Origin: Muribaculaceae bacterium
GTDB lineage: Bacteria > Bacteroidota > Bacteroidia > Bacteroidales > Muribaculaceae
Direction of reading: 5' to 3'
NCBI GenBank assembly: GCA_017478855.1
Contig: JAFVCX010000015.1
Coordinates: 1 to 53,011 of the forward strand
Length of the DNA stretch: 53,011 nt
Of the stretch, positions 1 through 8,160 are shown one piece after another. The notes under the pieces are model-generated. The model searched no databases. It saw nothing but the letters and a program-made list of their open reading frames with translations, and was not told where the DNA came from. The number at the start of each line of letters is the position of its first letter. Positions within the stretch are counted from its first letter, which is position 1. A program made the translations under genes and the position numbers.

Positions 1-149
1 ATAGTCATTGATGAATTAAAGGTTAGTAATCAAGTACAAAATTACAAAAAAGAATCAAAAGCGCAAGTTCAATTTCGTTATGGGGCTTAACAATGCGTTA
101 AAAACGGCACTCCCGGAATTGAGCTGTGGTTTGGCAAATAGCAAATAAA

Positions 150-181
150 TTTGCATTTGCGCTCACCTTGTGCTAATTTTG
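150..181 (+). promoter_or_regulatory. Bacteroidetes-type promoter for bcp
   Basis: TTTG at 150-153, a 20-base spacer, and TAATTTTG at 174-181 match the Bacteroidetes -33/-7 consensus (TTTG and TAnnTTTG). Transcription would start near 186-190, giving a leader of only about 10-15 bases before the peroxiredoxin start codon. Bases 1-149 are AT-rich and I see no gene in them. Confidence 0.6.
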
Positions 182-200
182 CAGGAAAAATAGCAATGTA

Positions 201-665
201 ATGATGAAAATAGGAGATTTGATTCCCCAAGTGCTGGGCGTGGACCAAGAAGGTCGTGAACATCGTGCCGCCGACTATGCCGGCCAGCGATTAATCATAT
301 ATTTTTACCCCAAAGACAACACGCCGGGTTGCACTGCCGAGGCCTGCAGTCTGAGCGAAGGCTATGGGGCTTTGCGCAAGGCAGGTTTTGCGTTGTTGGG
401 GGTGAGCAAGGACTCTGCCGCCTCGCACGGTAAGTTTGCCGCCAAATATGCACTGCCATTTCCTCTTATCGCTGATGTGGATTTGACTTTGCAGCAACAA
501 TTCGGCGTGTGGCGTGAGAAGAAGATGGCCGGCCGCACCTATATGGGCACGGTGCGCACCACATTCCTCATTGACGAGCAAGGCCGGGTGAGCCACATCA
601 TTGAGAAGGTAAACACTAAAGATGCCGCTCGCCAAATTTTAGAGTTAATAGAGGAAAAACAGTAA
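201..665 (+). CDS. bcp: Thioredoxin-dependent thiol peroxidase (BCP-type peroxiredoxin)
   Basis: This cytoplasmic enzyme of the AhpC/TSA family reduces hydroperoxides using thiols from thioredoxin. The 154-residue length is normal for BCP. The motif TPGCTAEACS places the peroxidatic cysteine at residue 44 and the resolving cysteine five residues later at 49, the usual BCP spacing. YFYPKDNTPGCT just before it is typical of the family. Two adjacent ATG codons (201 and 204) could both serve as start; the second gives the more typical N-terminus MKIGD. The gene appears monocistronic, with its own promoter upstream and a terminator directly downstream. There is no signal peptide. The family assignment is very secure; the physiological peroxide substrate is not shown by the sequence. 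Confidence 0.95.
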   Translation: MMKIGDLIPQVLGVDQEGREHRAADYAGQRLIIYFYPKDNTPGCTAEACSLSEGYGALRKAGFALLGVSKDSAASHGKFAAKYALPFPLIADVDLTLQQQFGVWREKKMAGRTYMGTVRTTFLIDEQGRVSHIIEKVNTKDAARQILELIEEKQ

Positions 666-686
666 ATAAATGTTTTGAAAACGTAC

Positions 687-723
687 AAAAGCGCAAAATA
701 AAGTTAAATTATTGCGTTTTTTT
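687..723 (+). terminator. Probable Rho-independent terminator of bcp
   Basis: A modest stem pairs CGCAA at 692-696 with TTGCG at 712-716, extended by TAA/TTA pairs around a two-base bulge, and is followed by seven T residues at 717-723. It lies about 20 bases after the bcp stop codon. Confidence 0.55.
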
Positions 724-737
724 GGCAAAAAATAATG

Positions 738-765
738 TTGTAGAACACATTTTACATTACTTTTG
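738..765 (+). promoter_or_regulatory. Promoter of the candidate small RNA
   Basis: TACTTTTG at 758-765 matches the -7 consensus TAnnTTTG exactly. TTG at 738-740 is a possible -33 element with a 17-base spacer, slightly short. No coding sequence on the plus strand follows within reach, so the promoter most likely drives the structured RNA at about 770-920. Confidence 0.55.
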
Positions 766-769
766 CATC

Positions 770-920
770 GGTTTTTCATGGTATTAGTTTTTAAGTGATT
801 GAATCTATTTCGCCGTGACGGCGCAGAGATTCAAGATTTCTTTGAAGGTTTATGTTAATGGTATTAGAAGGTTAATTAGTTAAGCAATCCCCGGCGTTGA
901 TGCCGAGGATTTCTTTTTTT
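770..920 (+). ncRNA. Candidate structured small RNA between bcp and ridA
   Basis: The stretch of about 150 bases has its own promoter and a terminator but no credible reading frame. A ten-base direct repeat ATGGTATTAG occurs at 778-787 and 858-867. Between the copies is a strong hairpin: TTGAATCT (799-806) pairs with AGATTCAA (827-834), and inside it CGCCG (811-815) pairs with CGGCG (819-823) around a three-base loop. It ends with a terminator stem, 886-895 pairing with 902-911 with one C-A mismatch, followed by a T run to 920. I recall similar leader-like sequences with a GGTATTAG box in Bacteroidales but cannot name a family. It could be a free small RNA; it is unlikely to be a leader of ridA, which lies on the opposite strand. 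Confidence 0.6.
886..920 (+). terminator. Terminator of the candidate small RNA
   Basis: A ten-base stem (886-895 with 902-911, one mismatch) has a six-base loop and is followed by CTTTTTTT. It also sits about 25 bases past the ridA stop on the other strand, but the T run is oriented for plus-strand transcription. Confidence 0.75.
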
Positions 921-946
921 GTGGTGTGGGATGTAGGTTTCGAGCG

Positions 947-1324
947 TCATTGCTCGGCAATCATTTCAATTTCCACAAGAGCACCTTTGGGTAGGTCGCG
1001 CACGGCAAAGGCCGACCGTGCAGGGAATGGCCGGCTGAAAAACTCGGCATAAACCTCATTCATAGGGCCAAAATTAGCAATGTCACTTAATAAAACAGTC
1101 GTTTTCACTACATGGCACAAATCAAGGCCTGCACTGCGCAAGATGGCTTGCGCGTTAAGCAACGACTGGCGAGTCTGCTCTTTGATGCCTCCTTCGGGAA
1201 ATTGGCCGGTGGCCGGGTCGATGGGCAACTGTCCCGACAGAAAAACGAGTTTTCCCATAGCGCTTACACCTTGACTATAAGGCCCGATAGCCGCCGGTGC
1301 TGAAGATGTGTTAAGTTCTTTCAT
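947..1324 (-). CDS. ridA: RidA family enamine/imine deaminase
   Basis: RidA proteins hydrolyse reactive enamine and imine intermediates released by PLP enzymes such as threonine dehydratase, protecting other PLP enzymes. The 125-residue protein contains the family signatures IGPYSQG (residues 13-19), SGQLPIDP (30-37) and PARSAFAV (101-108). Arg103 and Glu118 correspond to the substrate-binding Arg105 and Glu120 of E. coli RidA, and Tyr16 is also conserved, so an active deaminase rather than a divergent family member is expected. It is cytoplasmic and normally a trimer. A minus-strand promoter with a clear -7 box lies at 1395-1402, giving a leader of about 65 bases. It is transcribed divergently from the small HExxH protein. 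Confidence 0.93.
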   Translation of the reverse strand: MKELNTSSAPAAIGPYSQGVSAMGKLVFLSGQLPIDPATGQFPEGGIKEQTRQSLLNAQAILRSAGLDLCHVVKTTVLLSDIANFGPMNEVYAEFFSRPFPARSAFAVRDLPKGALVEIEMIAEQ

Positions 1325-1394
1325 GATGAATCTTTTTTTCAGTTAATTGGGTGAGGTGGGAGAGCGGCGAAAATAGAGTGCCGCTAACCCGCTG

Positions 1395-1425
1395 CAAAGG
1401 TATTGAAAAAGTGCCATCTTTCCAA
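1395..1425 (-). promoter_or_regulatory. Promoter of ridA
   Basis: On the minus strand TACCTTTG (bases 1402-1395) is an exact -7 box. ATTG about 20 bases upstream is a weak -33 element. Confidence 0.5.
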
Positions 1426-1434
1426 TAAAATCAC

Positions 1435-1442
1435 TATCTTTG
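1435..1442 (+). promoter_or_regulatory. -7 box for the HExxH protein gene
   Basis: TATCTTTG matches TAnnTTTG exactly and lies 19 bases before the ATG at 1462, implying a leader of roughly 15 bases. No good TTTG -33 element is seen at the normal spacing. Confidence 0.4.
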
Positions 1443-1461
1443 CCATCATTTTGCCTGCACG

Positions 1462-1800
1462 ATGCGAATTGTCCGGACGAAGCATATCCCTTTTGGTCAC
1501 TTTCACGCAATCAATCTGCTGGGAGTGCTTTTTGTGCATCCGGGCGTATACCTGTCGCAAGAGCTGATTAACCATGAACGCATACACACGGCACAGATGC
1601 TCGAGATGGCCATTGTGCCTTTCTATGCGGCTTATGTGCTGGAATGGCTCATTAGACTTGCTTTGCGGCAAGGCAATGCCTATCGCAACCTTTCGTTTGA
1701 GCGTGAGGCCTATGAGCATCAGGGTGACACCTATTATTTGCAACATCGCCGGCATTATGCTTTTTTGCGTTATTATAATCGTTCTCGCACACGAAAATGA
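1462..1800 (+). CDS. Small membrane protein with HExxH metalloprotease-like motif
   Basis: A 112-residue basic protein of a type conserved in Bacteroidales but, as far as I know, uncharacterised. It contains HERIH (residues 38-42), which fits the HExxH zinc site of zincin metallopeptidases. Glu80 or Glu82 in FEREAY (79-84) could be the third metal ligand in a gluzincin-like arrangement. Between them is a hydrophobic stretch, about residues 48-68, likely to be a single membrane segment. The N-terminus (LLGVLFV, about 19-25) is also hydrophobic. The stop codon overlaps the start of the HD-domain gene by four bases (ATGA), so the two are translationally coupled. Peptidase activity is only an inference from the motif; the protein is shorter than known M48- or M56-type enzymes. 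Confidence 0.7.
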   Translation: MRIVRTKHIPFGHFHAINLLGVLFVHPGVYLSQELINHERIHTAQMLEMAIVPFYAAYVLEWLIRLALRQGNAYRNLSFEREAYEHQGDTYYLQHRRHYAFLRYYNRSRTRK

Positions 1801-2426
1801 ATTACCAAATCGAAGCTAATAAGGAAGAATTTGTCAAACTGCTGCGGTCGACGGGCAGGGAAGGAGTCGACGACCTGATTGAGTACTTGGATGAGGGGTG
1901 CAACCACTTTTTTACAGCTCCGGCAAGTGTGAATCACCATTTGAACAGCGATGGAGGCTTGCTTGAACATTCCCTCAATGTGTGCCATGTCGCTTTGCGC
2001 CTGCGTGAATTGGTGGTGGAGATGCGCCCCGAACTTGAACCGCGGCTGAAACGCGAGAGCGTGATCATCGCCTCGCTGCTGCACGACATCTGCAAAGCCG
2101 ACGTGTATCGTCCAGCTCGCCGCAAACGCAAAGACGCTAAGGGCTTGTGGGTAGAAGTGGACACCTATGACGTGGATTACAGCAATTTCCCCATGGGGCA
2201 CGGCGAGAAATCGGCTGTGATGGCCCTGTGGGCGGGCCTCGACATCACGCAAGAAGAATTGCTTGCCATTCGCTGGCACATGACGGCATGGGATTTGCCC
2301 TTTCAGAGTACCGAAGCCGGTAAAAGCCTGAACGCTGCGCGTGATCTGCATCCGCTTTGCTCTCTCATTCAGCTTGCTGATGGCGTGGCCGCCAACTTGC
2401 TGGAGCATGGCAACGAGGAAGAATAA
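1797..2426 (+). CDS. HD-domain phosphohydrolase
   Basis: A 209-residue cytoplasmic HD-superfamily protein. The metal-binding pattern is visible: His58 in GGLLEHS, the His96-Asp97 pair in SLLHDICKAD, further histidines around 155-180 (GHGEKS, RWHMTAWD), and a late aspartate in IQLADGVA (about 193). The arrangement resembles the HD domain of YhaM-type 3'-5' exoribonucleases and related nucleotide phosphohydrolases, but the nucleic-acid-binding OB domain of YhaM is absent, so the substrate is unknown. It overlaps the preceding small HExxH gene by four bases. Family confidence is high, precise function low. Confidence 0.8.
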   Translation: MNYQIEANKEEFVKLLRSTGREGVDDLIEYLDEGCNHFFTAPASVNHHLNSDGGLLEHSLNVCHVALRLRELVVEMRPELEPRLKRESVIIASLLHDICKADVYRPARRKRKDAKGLWVEVDTYDVDYSNFPMGHGEKSAVMALWAGLDITQEELLAIRWHMTAWDLPFQSTEAGKSLNAARDLHPLCSLIQLADGVAANLLEHGNEEE

Positions 2427-2461
2427 TTGGGTATGGAGGAGATATTAACGAAAATAACGAG

Positions 2462-3901
2462 ATGAACAGATTGGCACGAATGATGAAAAAAATAATTGTT
2501 ACGACATGCTTGGCCATCATGGCCATGACTTCATGGGCCATCACCGCGCAAGAGGCCGTTGATGCCTTTGTGGCAAATAAAGGACTGAGCCATGCGGCAA
2601 TGGGCGTGGCAGTATTTGATGTGGACTCCAATCGCTTGGTGGCCGGCCATTTGGCCGACCAAGCAATGGTCACCGCCTCTACCATGAAAACGGTCACATC
2701 GGTGGCCGCTCTCGAAACGCTGGGCGGCGACTTCCGTTTCAAAACTCCCGTCTATATGCAGGGGAAAGTGCAGGGCGACACGTTGGTGGGCAATGTGCTC
2801 ATCGTGGGCGACGGCGACCCCACACTGGGTTCTCGATTTTTTCCAAAACATCCCAATATTGTGGCCGAGGTGGTTGCCGCGCTCAAAGATGCCGGCATCA
2901 AGACCATCATGGGCAAAGTGCTGACCGATGAGAGCCTTTTTCCGTATCCTCCGTATAGCATTCACTGGGATGTGGGCGACTTGGCATGGGACTATGGTGC
3001 CGCTGTGCCGGCCATTTGTTATAGCGACAATGTGCTTCAGGTGCGATTCTCCGTTGACAAGTGGGGACGGTACACACCATTCAGACTTGTGCCGCATGTG
3101 CCGGGCGTGCAAGTGATTAATCGCATGAGCTTTCGTCTGAACCGTGAGAACACCGATTTCGCGTTAGAATATGCCACGCCGGCAGTGGTGCTTATGGGCG
3201 ACGTGAAGCCCGGCTCCTATAACATGAGAGCATCAAATCCATCTCCTTCGGCTCTGCTTGCCGATAGCCTGACTCATGCGCTTGTGCGCGCCGGGGTGGC
3301 GGTGGAGGGCCGCGATGAGGTGCTTTCTTATCAGGCATCCACCCGGCGGCAGTTGCTCGTGACACATGAATCACCCGAACTGACCGATATTGTGACCTCT
3401 TTGCTCGACCGCAGCGACAATATGTTCACACATGCGCTGCTGCGGGCTCTCGCGGTTCGCGACCGTTCGTGGAATGGCGGTGAGGTAGATGCCCATGGGG
3501 TGAAGGTCGTGCGCCGTGTGCTGGCGCGGTTGGGAGTAGATGCCTCAGCCTTGTTTATGCGTGATGGCAGTGGCTTGGCACGAGCCGGCAAGGCTTCTCC
3601 CGCCTTGCTCACTCACATGCTGGCGCAAGTGGCGACCAAAGAATATAATGGCAAGCGCTTGTGCGAGCTCATGCCCAAAGCCGGCAACCGTGTGGGCAAA
3701 TTGCTGCCAAAAACCTCACTGCGCAACGACATCGTGCTCAAGTCGGGCAGCATGAGCGATGTGCAATGCTTTGTGGGCTACTACCCGGCCGAGAATCCGC
3801 GCTATACCTTTGCTATCCTTGCCAATAACTACAACTGTTCGCGTGCCGAACTGTGCAATTACATGGATCAATTACTCATCAGTCTTTTTCAGGACAAATG
3901 A
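2462..3901 (+). CDS. dacB: D-alanyl-D-alanine carboxypeptidase/endopeptidase, PBP4 type (peptidase S13)
   Basis: A periplasmic penicillin-binding protein that trims or cleaves peptidoglycan stem peptides. The 479-residue protein begins with a signal peptide (about residues 1-29). The three active-site motifs are intact: STMK at 73-76 with nucleophile Ser73, SDN at 318-320, and KSG at 427-429. DGSGL (368-372) is also typical of S13 enzymes. The long insert between the first and second motifs, characteristic of class C PBPs, is present. Two starts are possible, ATG at 2462 or the second Met at residue 7; the upstream GGAGGAG at about 2435 is rather far for either. It is followed closely by an unrelated conserved gene with its own -7 box. 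Family assignment is very secure. Confidence 0.93.
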   Translation: MNRLARMMKKIIVTTCLAIMAMTSWAITAQEAVDAFVANKGLSHAAMGVAVFDVDSNRLVAGHLADQAMVTASTMKTVTSVAALETLGGDFRFKTPVYMQGKVQGDTLVGNVLIVGDGDPTLGSRFFPKHPNIVAEVVAALKDAGIKTIMGKVLTDESLFPYPPYSIHWDVGDLAWDYGAAVPAICYSDNVLQVRFSVDKWGRYTPFRLVPHVPGVQVINRMSFRLNRENTDFALEYATPAVVLMGDVKPGSYNMRASNPSPSALLADSLTHALVRAGVAVEGRDEVLSYQASTRRQLLVTHESPELTDIVTSLLDRSDNMFTHALLRALAVRDRSWNGGEVDAHGVKVVRRVLARLGVDASALFMRDGSGLARAGKASPALLTHMLAQVATKEYNGKRLCELMPKAGNRVGKLLPKTSLRNDIVLKSGSMSDVQCFVGYYPAENPRYTFAILANNYNCSRAELCNYMDQLLISLFQDK

Positions 3902-3944
3902 CGATTTTGCCCTGCGGCTTGATGAACATTCAAAAAAATATGTA

Positions 3945-3952
3945 TATCTTTG
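3945..3952 (+). promoter_or_regulatory. -7 box upstream of the acidic hypothetical gene
   Basis: TATCTTTG matches TAnnTTTG and lies 30 bases before the ATG at 3983. The -33 element is weak (TTG at about 3919-3921). Confidence 0.4.
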
Positions 3953-3982
3953 ACACCAAATTTTGTGCTGAAAAAAATCGTT

Positions 3983-4717
3983 ATGAAAACGTCAATAGAA
4001 AAAATTCTGGCAAATGTCTATGAAATTGAGGGTTTACTCCTTGTAATGGACAAACATGGCGATGAAACGCCGGCGATTGTCTATGACCGCTTGCGTCAAA
4101 AAACAGCCACTTTGGGTGAAATGGTGCAGTTGATGGAACTGCCCGAAAAAGAGGAGCCGCAACTCTCACCCGCCATGCCGGCCCAACCACAGGCACCGGC
4201 CTTGCCCGGCGATGAATATGATGCCGAGGAAACGTGGCAACACGATAATGGCGAGGAATTTAAGGAAGTATTTAGCATCGACTATCAGGAACCTGCCCGT
4301 GAAGAGATGGTAGATAATCGTCCACCTGATGAGGATATCACACTTGAGTGGATTCATGAGGAAGAAGATGCGAAACCCTCTGTGCAAGAAGATGATGAGC
4401 CGCAAGACGGCGATTTCGTGTTTGTCACACGCGAACAACCCGCACAGCAAGGCGGCGATGGCATGCGGGTGGATGAGAAATTGCAGCGCACTCTCTCCAA
4501 AGATTTGCGCAAGGCATTCTCGCTGAACGACCGTTTTCGCTTCCGTCGCGAGCTGTTCAGCAACAGCGATGTGGATATGAATGAGGCTCTCAACATGATT
4601 GAAGCCATGCGCAGTTACGACGAGGCGCAGGAATATTTTATTGACAACTTGGGCTGGGATGCCGATAACGCTGAAGTGGCCGACTTCATGGCCATCGTGC
4701 GCAATCACTTTGCTTGA
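3983..4717 (+). CDS. Conserved acidic hypothetical protein
   Basis: I do not recognise a named domain. The protein has 244 residues with no signal peptide or membrane segment. It has three parts: an N-terminal helical region (about 1-55), a strongly acidic and proline-rich middle that is likely disordered (about 55-160), and a C-terminal helical region (about 160-244) containing RFRFRRELF and a regular helical pattern to the end. Proteins with this layout occur next to rsmI in Bacteroidales, to my recollection; the order here agrees. The ATG at 3983 is chosen because an exact -7 box (TATCTTTG, 3945-3952) lies upstream and would exclude earlier in-frame starts. Function unknown. Confidence 0.7.
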   Translation: MKTSIEKILANVYEIEGLLLVMDKHGDETPAIVYDRLRQKTATLGEMVQLMELPEKEEPQLSPAMPAQPQAPALPGDEYDAEETWQHDNGEEFKEVFSIDYQEPAREEMVDNRPPDEDITLEWIHEEEDAKPSVQEDDEPQDGDFVFVTREQPAQQGGDGMRVDEKLQRTLSKDLRKAFSLNDRFRFRRELFSNSDVDMNEALNMIEAMRSYDEAQEYFIDNLGWDADNAEVADFMAIVRNHFA

Positions 4718-4743
4718 CCCATCCCGCATTGAATGAATTTTGA

Positions 4744-5502
4744 ATGAGTGGTAAACTCTACATAGTGCCCACACCCATAGGTAACCTCGACGACATGACA
4801 CCTCGGGCGGTGAGCGTGTTGCGGCAAGTGAGCCTCATTCTTGCCGAGGACACGCGCACCAGCAGTGTGCTGATGCGGCACTATGGCATCACCACTCCCA
4901 TGCGGAGCCACCACAAATTTAATGAGCATGAAACACTGCCGTCGTTGGTGTCTTCGCTGCAGGCCGGTGAACAAATAGCTCTCGTGAGCGATGCGGGAAC
5001 TCCCGCCATAAGCGATCCCGGCTTTTTGCTGGCGCGTGAATGCCGCAAGCAGGGCATAGAGGTGGAAACCTTGCCCGGTGCCACGGCATTTGTGCCGGCA
5101 CTGGTCAATTCAGGTTTGCCCTGCGACCGTTTTCTTTTTGAAGGATTTCTGCCGGTTAAGAAAGGCCGCGCTTCGCGCCTTGCGCAACTGGCAACCGTTT
5201 CTGTGACGATGGTGTTCTATGAATCACCATTGCGATTGGTCAAAACACTTGCTCAACTTGCCGAGGCATTTGGTGCCGACCGGCAGGCCAGTGTGGTGAG
5301 AGAAATATCCAAATTGCACAACACCACCCATCATGGCACACTGGCCGAGCTTGTGGCTGAATTTTCGTCCACCACACCACGTGGAGAGATTGTGATAGTG
5401 GTGGCTGGCTGCGAGAGCGAGCAGCACGAGAAGGTGGACAAATACGCTCAATTCAAACAAAAAACTCATTTGTTAAGTAATCAAGATTATGAAAAAGATT
5501 AA
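4744..5502 (+). CDS. rsmI: 16S rRNA (cytidine1402-2'-O)-methyltransferase
   Basis: RsmI methylates the ribose of C1402 in the decoding centre of 16S rRNA using S-adenosylmethionine. The 252-residue protein belongs to the tetrapyrrole methylase fold family. It shows IVPTPIGNLDD near the N-terminus, LAEDTRTS (about 33-40), the SAM-binding segment VSDAGTPAISDPG (about 81-93) and LPGATAFVPAL. The C-terminal TTPRGEIVIVVAG (about 210-222) is also conserved in the family. It lacks the extra C-terminal domain of the E. coli protein. The last 14 bases overlap the next gene, which suggests coupled expression. Confidence 0.95.
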   Translation: MSGKLYIVPTPIGNLDDMTPRAVSVLRQVSLILAEDTRTSSVLMRHYGITTPMRSHHKFNEHETLPSLVSSLQAGEQIALVSDAGTPAISDPGFLLARECRKQGIEVETLPGATAFVPALVNSGLPCDRFLFEGFLPVKKGRASRLAQLATVSVTMVFYESPLRLVKTLAQLAEAFGADRQASVVREISKLHNTTHHGTLAELVAEFSSTTPRGEIVIVVAGCESEQHEKVDKYAQFKQKTHLLSNQDYEKD

Positions 5503-6364
5503 GTATTTTGCATTGTGCCTCGTGGCGCTTGCCATGATGCCGTCTTGCCGCGACAATGCGCAAGGCAACGATGATGCGCGCATCGACTCCATTAATATGC
5601 AACTGAATGACTCGTTGACCACGGCTTTGGCCGAGAAAGACAGTCTGATGGCATTGATGAACGAGATTAGCGACGGCATGAATCAAATCAAAGAGATGCA
5701 GGACATTATTGCCGTGCGCAACTTGAGCGGCGAAACCCCCGACCGCAAAGCGCAGTTGCGCAACGACATGGCCCTCATTCAGCAGTCAATAGGGCAACGC
5801 AAGCAGCGGCTGGCCGAGTTGGAGAAACGTTTGAGCCAAAGCACTAACTACACTTCAGAAATGAAGAAGACCATTGAGTCGCTCAAACAGCAGCTTGAGA
5901 ACCAGCAAAAGACCATTGACGACCTCACGAAGCAGCTTGCCGCCGCGCACATTGAGATCAGCAACCTCAACACTCGCGTGGATTCGCTCAACACGGTGAA
6001 CACGGCTGTGAACGAAGAAAAAGTTCGCGCACAGGAAGAGTCCACCCGCTTGGCCAATGAGCTGAATACCTGTTATTATGTGATTGGCTCGAAAAAAGAG
6101 TTGAAAGCCAACAAAATCATTGAAACAGGCTTCTTGCGCAAGACCAAGATTATGGAGCGTGACTATGAAATGTCGTATTTCACGAAAGCTGATAAGCGCA
6201 CCTTGAGCGTGATTCCGCTGCACAGCAAAAAGGCTGAGGTGATGTCGAAGCATCCGGCGGGGAGCTACGAAATCGTGGACAACGGCGGTAGCAAAACGTT
6301 GCGTATCATCAATTCGACCAAGTTCTGGGAACTCTCCAACTACTTGATTGTGAAAATTGATTGA
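5489..6364 (+). CDS. Coiled-coil lipoprotein of unknown function
   Basis: A 291-residue exported protein. A lipoprotein signal ends at MMPSC with Cys20 as the likely lipidated residue, followed by DN rather than a strong sorting signal. Residues about 30-200 are rich in Glu, Gln, Lys and Leu in heptad-like order and should form a long coiled coil (for example QRKQRLAELEKRL). The C-terminal part (about 200-291) is a compact mixed domain (YYVIGSKKELKANKII and later WELSNYLIVKID). This layout is common in Bacteroidales envelope proteins, but no function is known to me. The start overlaps rsmI by 14 bases. Confidence 0.8.
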   Translation: MKKIKYFALCLVALAMMPSCRDNAQGNDDARIDSINMQLNDSLTTALAEKDSLMALMNEISDGMNQIKEMQDIIAVRNLSGETPDRKAQLRNDMALIQQSIGQRKQRLAELEKRLSQSTNYTSEMKKTIESLKQQLENQQKTIDDLTKQLAAAHIEISNLNTRVDSLNTVNTAVNEEKVRAQEESTRLANELNTCYYVIGSKKELKANKIIETGFLRKTKIMERDYEMSYFTKADKRTLSVIPLHSKKAEVMSKHPAGSYEIVDNGGSKTLRIINSTKFWELSNYLIVKID

Positions 6365-6379
6365 TATTCAGGCTGCTAA

Positions 6380-8041
6380 ATGATTGAATGGCTTAACGAC
6401 ATACTTGTGAACCACTCTTCGGTGCAGGCAGTGATAGTTTTGTCGCTGCTTTGTGCCACAGGATTGGCTTTGGGCAAAGTCCGCATCATGGGCGTGTCGT
6501 TGGGTGTAACATTCGTATTCTTTTTAGGCATTTTGGCGGGTCATCTGGGTTTAACGATTGACCCCCAAATGCTTCATTATGCGCAAGACTTCGGTCTTGT
6601 GCTGTTTGTTTATGCGCTGGGCGTGCAAGTGGGGCCGGGTTTCTTTAACTCACTGCACCGCTCGGGCATCAAGCTGAATATGCTTGCGCTGGCCGTGGTG
6701 CTCATGGGTGTGGCTTTCACGCTGATACTGCCATCGATGGGCATAGGTTTGGGCGATGCGGTGGGCATCATGTGTGGTGCCACAACCAATACACCGGCCC
6801 TTGCCGCCGCGCAGCAGGCGTTGGCTCAGTTGTCGCTGCCGGTGAGTGGAGCGGCTTTGGCCTGCGCAGTGACCTATCCCATGGGTGTGGTGGGCGTGAT
6901 ATTTGCCTTTATGCTCATGAGAAAACTCATCGTACGCGACACTGATTTGGCGCGCCACGACGATGAAGAAAACGACAACACCTACATAGCGGCCTATCAG
7001 GTGCACAACCCGGGCATTTTCGGCATGACGGTGGGTGAAGTGGCTGGCAGCAGTCGCACGAAGTTTGTGATTTCGCGCTTGTGGCGCGAGGGCGCGGTGA
7101 GCATCCCCTCGGCCAGCACCGTGCTAAAAGAGGGTGACCGCCTGCTTGTGATCACGCATGAGGACGACGCGCGTGCCATGACCATTCTTTTTGGCCAGCA
7201 AGAAAACACCGACTGGAATAAAGACGACATTGACTGGAACGCCATTGACAACGAGCTGGTGTCGCGAGCCATTCTCATAACGCGCCCTGAAATCAACGGC
7301 AAGCGGCTTGGCTCGCTCAAGTTGCGTCGCCATTACGGCGTGAACATAAGCCGCATTTTGCGCAATGGCGTGCAGCTACTTGCCACCCCCGACATGCACC
7401 TCATGATGGGCGACCGCCTCGTGGTGGTGGGGCAAGAGCAGGCTGTGGCCAATGTGGAGCATGTGCTGGGCAATGCCGTGGCCTCGCTCAATGAGCCTAA
7501 GCTGATTTCGGTGTTTGTGGGCATGACACTGGGCCTGATAATAGGTTCAATCCCCATCGTTGTGCCGGGCGTGAGCATGCCTGTGAAGTTGGGGTTGGCC
7601 GGCGGCCCCATCATTGTGGGAATTTTGATGGGTTGTTTTGGTCCACGCATTCACATGAACACCTACACCACGCAAAGTGCCAATCTGATGCTTCGTGCCA
7701 TCGGATTGTCGCTCTACTTGGCCTGCCTCGGACTCGATAGCGGCGGTGATTTCTTTTCCACAGTCATGCGTCCCGAGGGGCTGCAATGGATATTTACCGG
7801 ATTTTTACTTACGATCATACCTGTGCTTGTCATGGGAATAACGGCGTTGCGAATCAATAAGCTTGATTTTTCCACCGTGTGCGGTGTGCTGGCCGGTGCC
7901 ATGGCCAACCCAATGGCACTCAACTATGCCAACGACACCTTGCCAAGCGACAGAGCCTCGGTGGCCTATGCCACCGTGTATCCCTTGAGCATGTTTGTGC
8001 GAGTGATTCTCGCTCAAATCATTCTCTTGGCTCTTCTTTAA
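6380..8041 (+). CDS. Putative transporter, AspT/YidE duplication family with two RCK_C domains
   Basis: A 553-residue inner-membrane protein of the aspartate:alanine exchanger family. Two blocks of membrane helices (about residues 15-190 and 375-553) flank two cytoplasmic RCK_C (TrkA_C) ligand-binding domains at about 200-285 and 290-370. VGPGFFNSL in the first half and the glycine-rich segments GATTNTPALAAA and CGVLAGAMANPMAL are typical of the duplication motif. The 553-residue length fits the YidE/YbjL branch. Substrate cannot be read from the sequence. RCK_C domains often bind small ligands (c-di-AMP in some bacteria), so allosteric control is likely but unproven. It starts 15 bases after the lipoprotein gene and may be co-transcribed with it. 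Confidence 0.88.
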   Translation: MIEWLNDILVNHSSVQAVIVLSLLCATGLALGKVRIMGVSLGVTFVFFLGILAGHLGLTIDPQMLHYAQDFGLVLFVYALGVQVGPGFFNSLHRSGIKLNMLALAVVLMGVAFTLILPSMGIGLGDAVGIMCGATTNTPALAAAQQALAQLSLPVSGAALACAVTYPMGVVGVIFAFMLMRKLIVRDTDLARHDDEENDNTYIAAYQVHNPGIFGMTVGEVAGSSRTKFVISRLWREGAVSIPSASTVLKEGDRLLVITHEDDARAMTILFGQQENTDWNKDDIDWNAIDNELVSRAILITRPEINGKRLGSLKLRRHYGVNISRILRNGVQLLATPDMHLMMGDRLVVVGQEQAVANVEHVLGNAVASLNEPKLISVFVGMTLGLIIGSIPIVVPGVSMPVKLGLAGGPIIVGILMGCFGPRIHMNTYTTQSANLMLRAIGLSLYLACLGLDSGGDFFSTVMRPEGLQWIFTGFLLTIIPVLVMGITALRINKLDFSTVCGVLAGAMANPMALNYANDTLPSDRASVAYATVYPLSMFVRVILAQIILLALL

Positions 8042-8160
8042 CCATTAATAGCCCAGATGGGCTGCCTTAATAACGCACGTCCAAAGACTTAAACCTCTTG
8101 TGGACAAAACTGAAAGAACTTTGCGACGCATATCCAGGCGTCGCCTGACGAATTGTTGTG

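Noticed and set aside
8041-8160. AGCC/GGCT inverted repeat at 8050-8063 as a terminator
   Set aside because: The stem is very short and no T run follows, so it is not listed as a feature.
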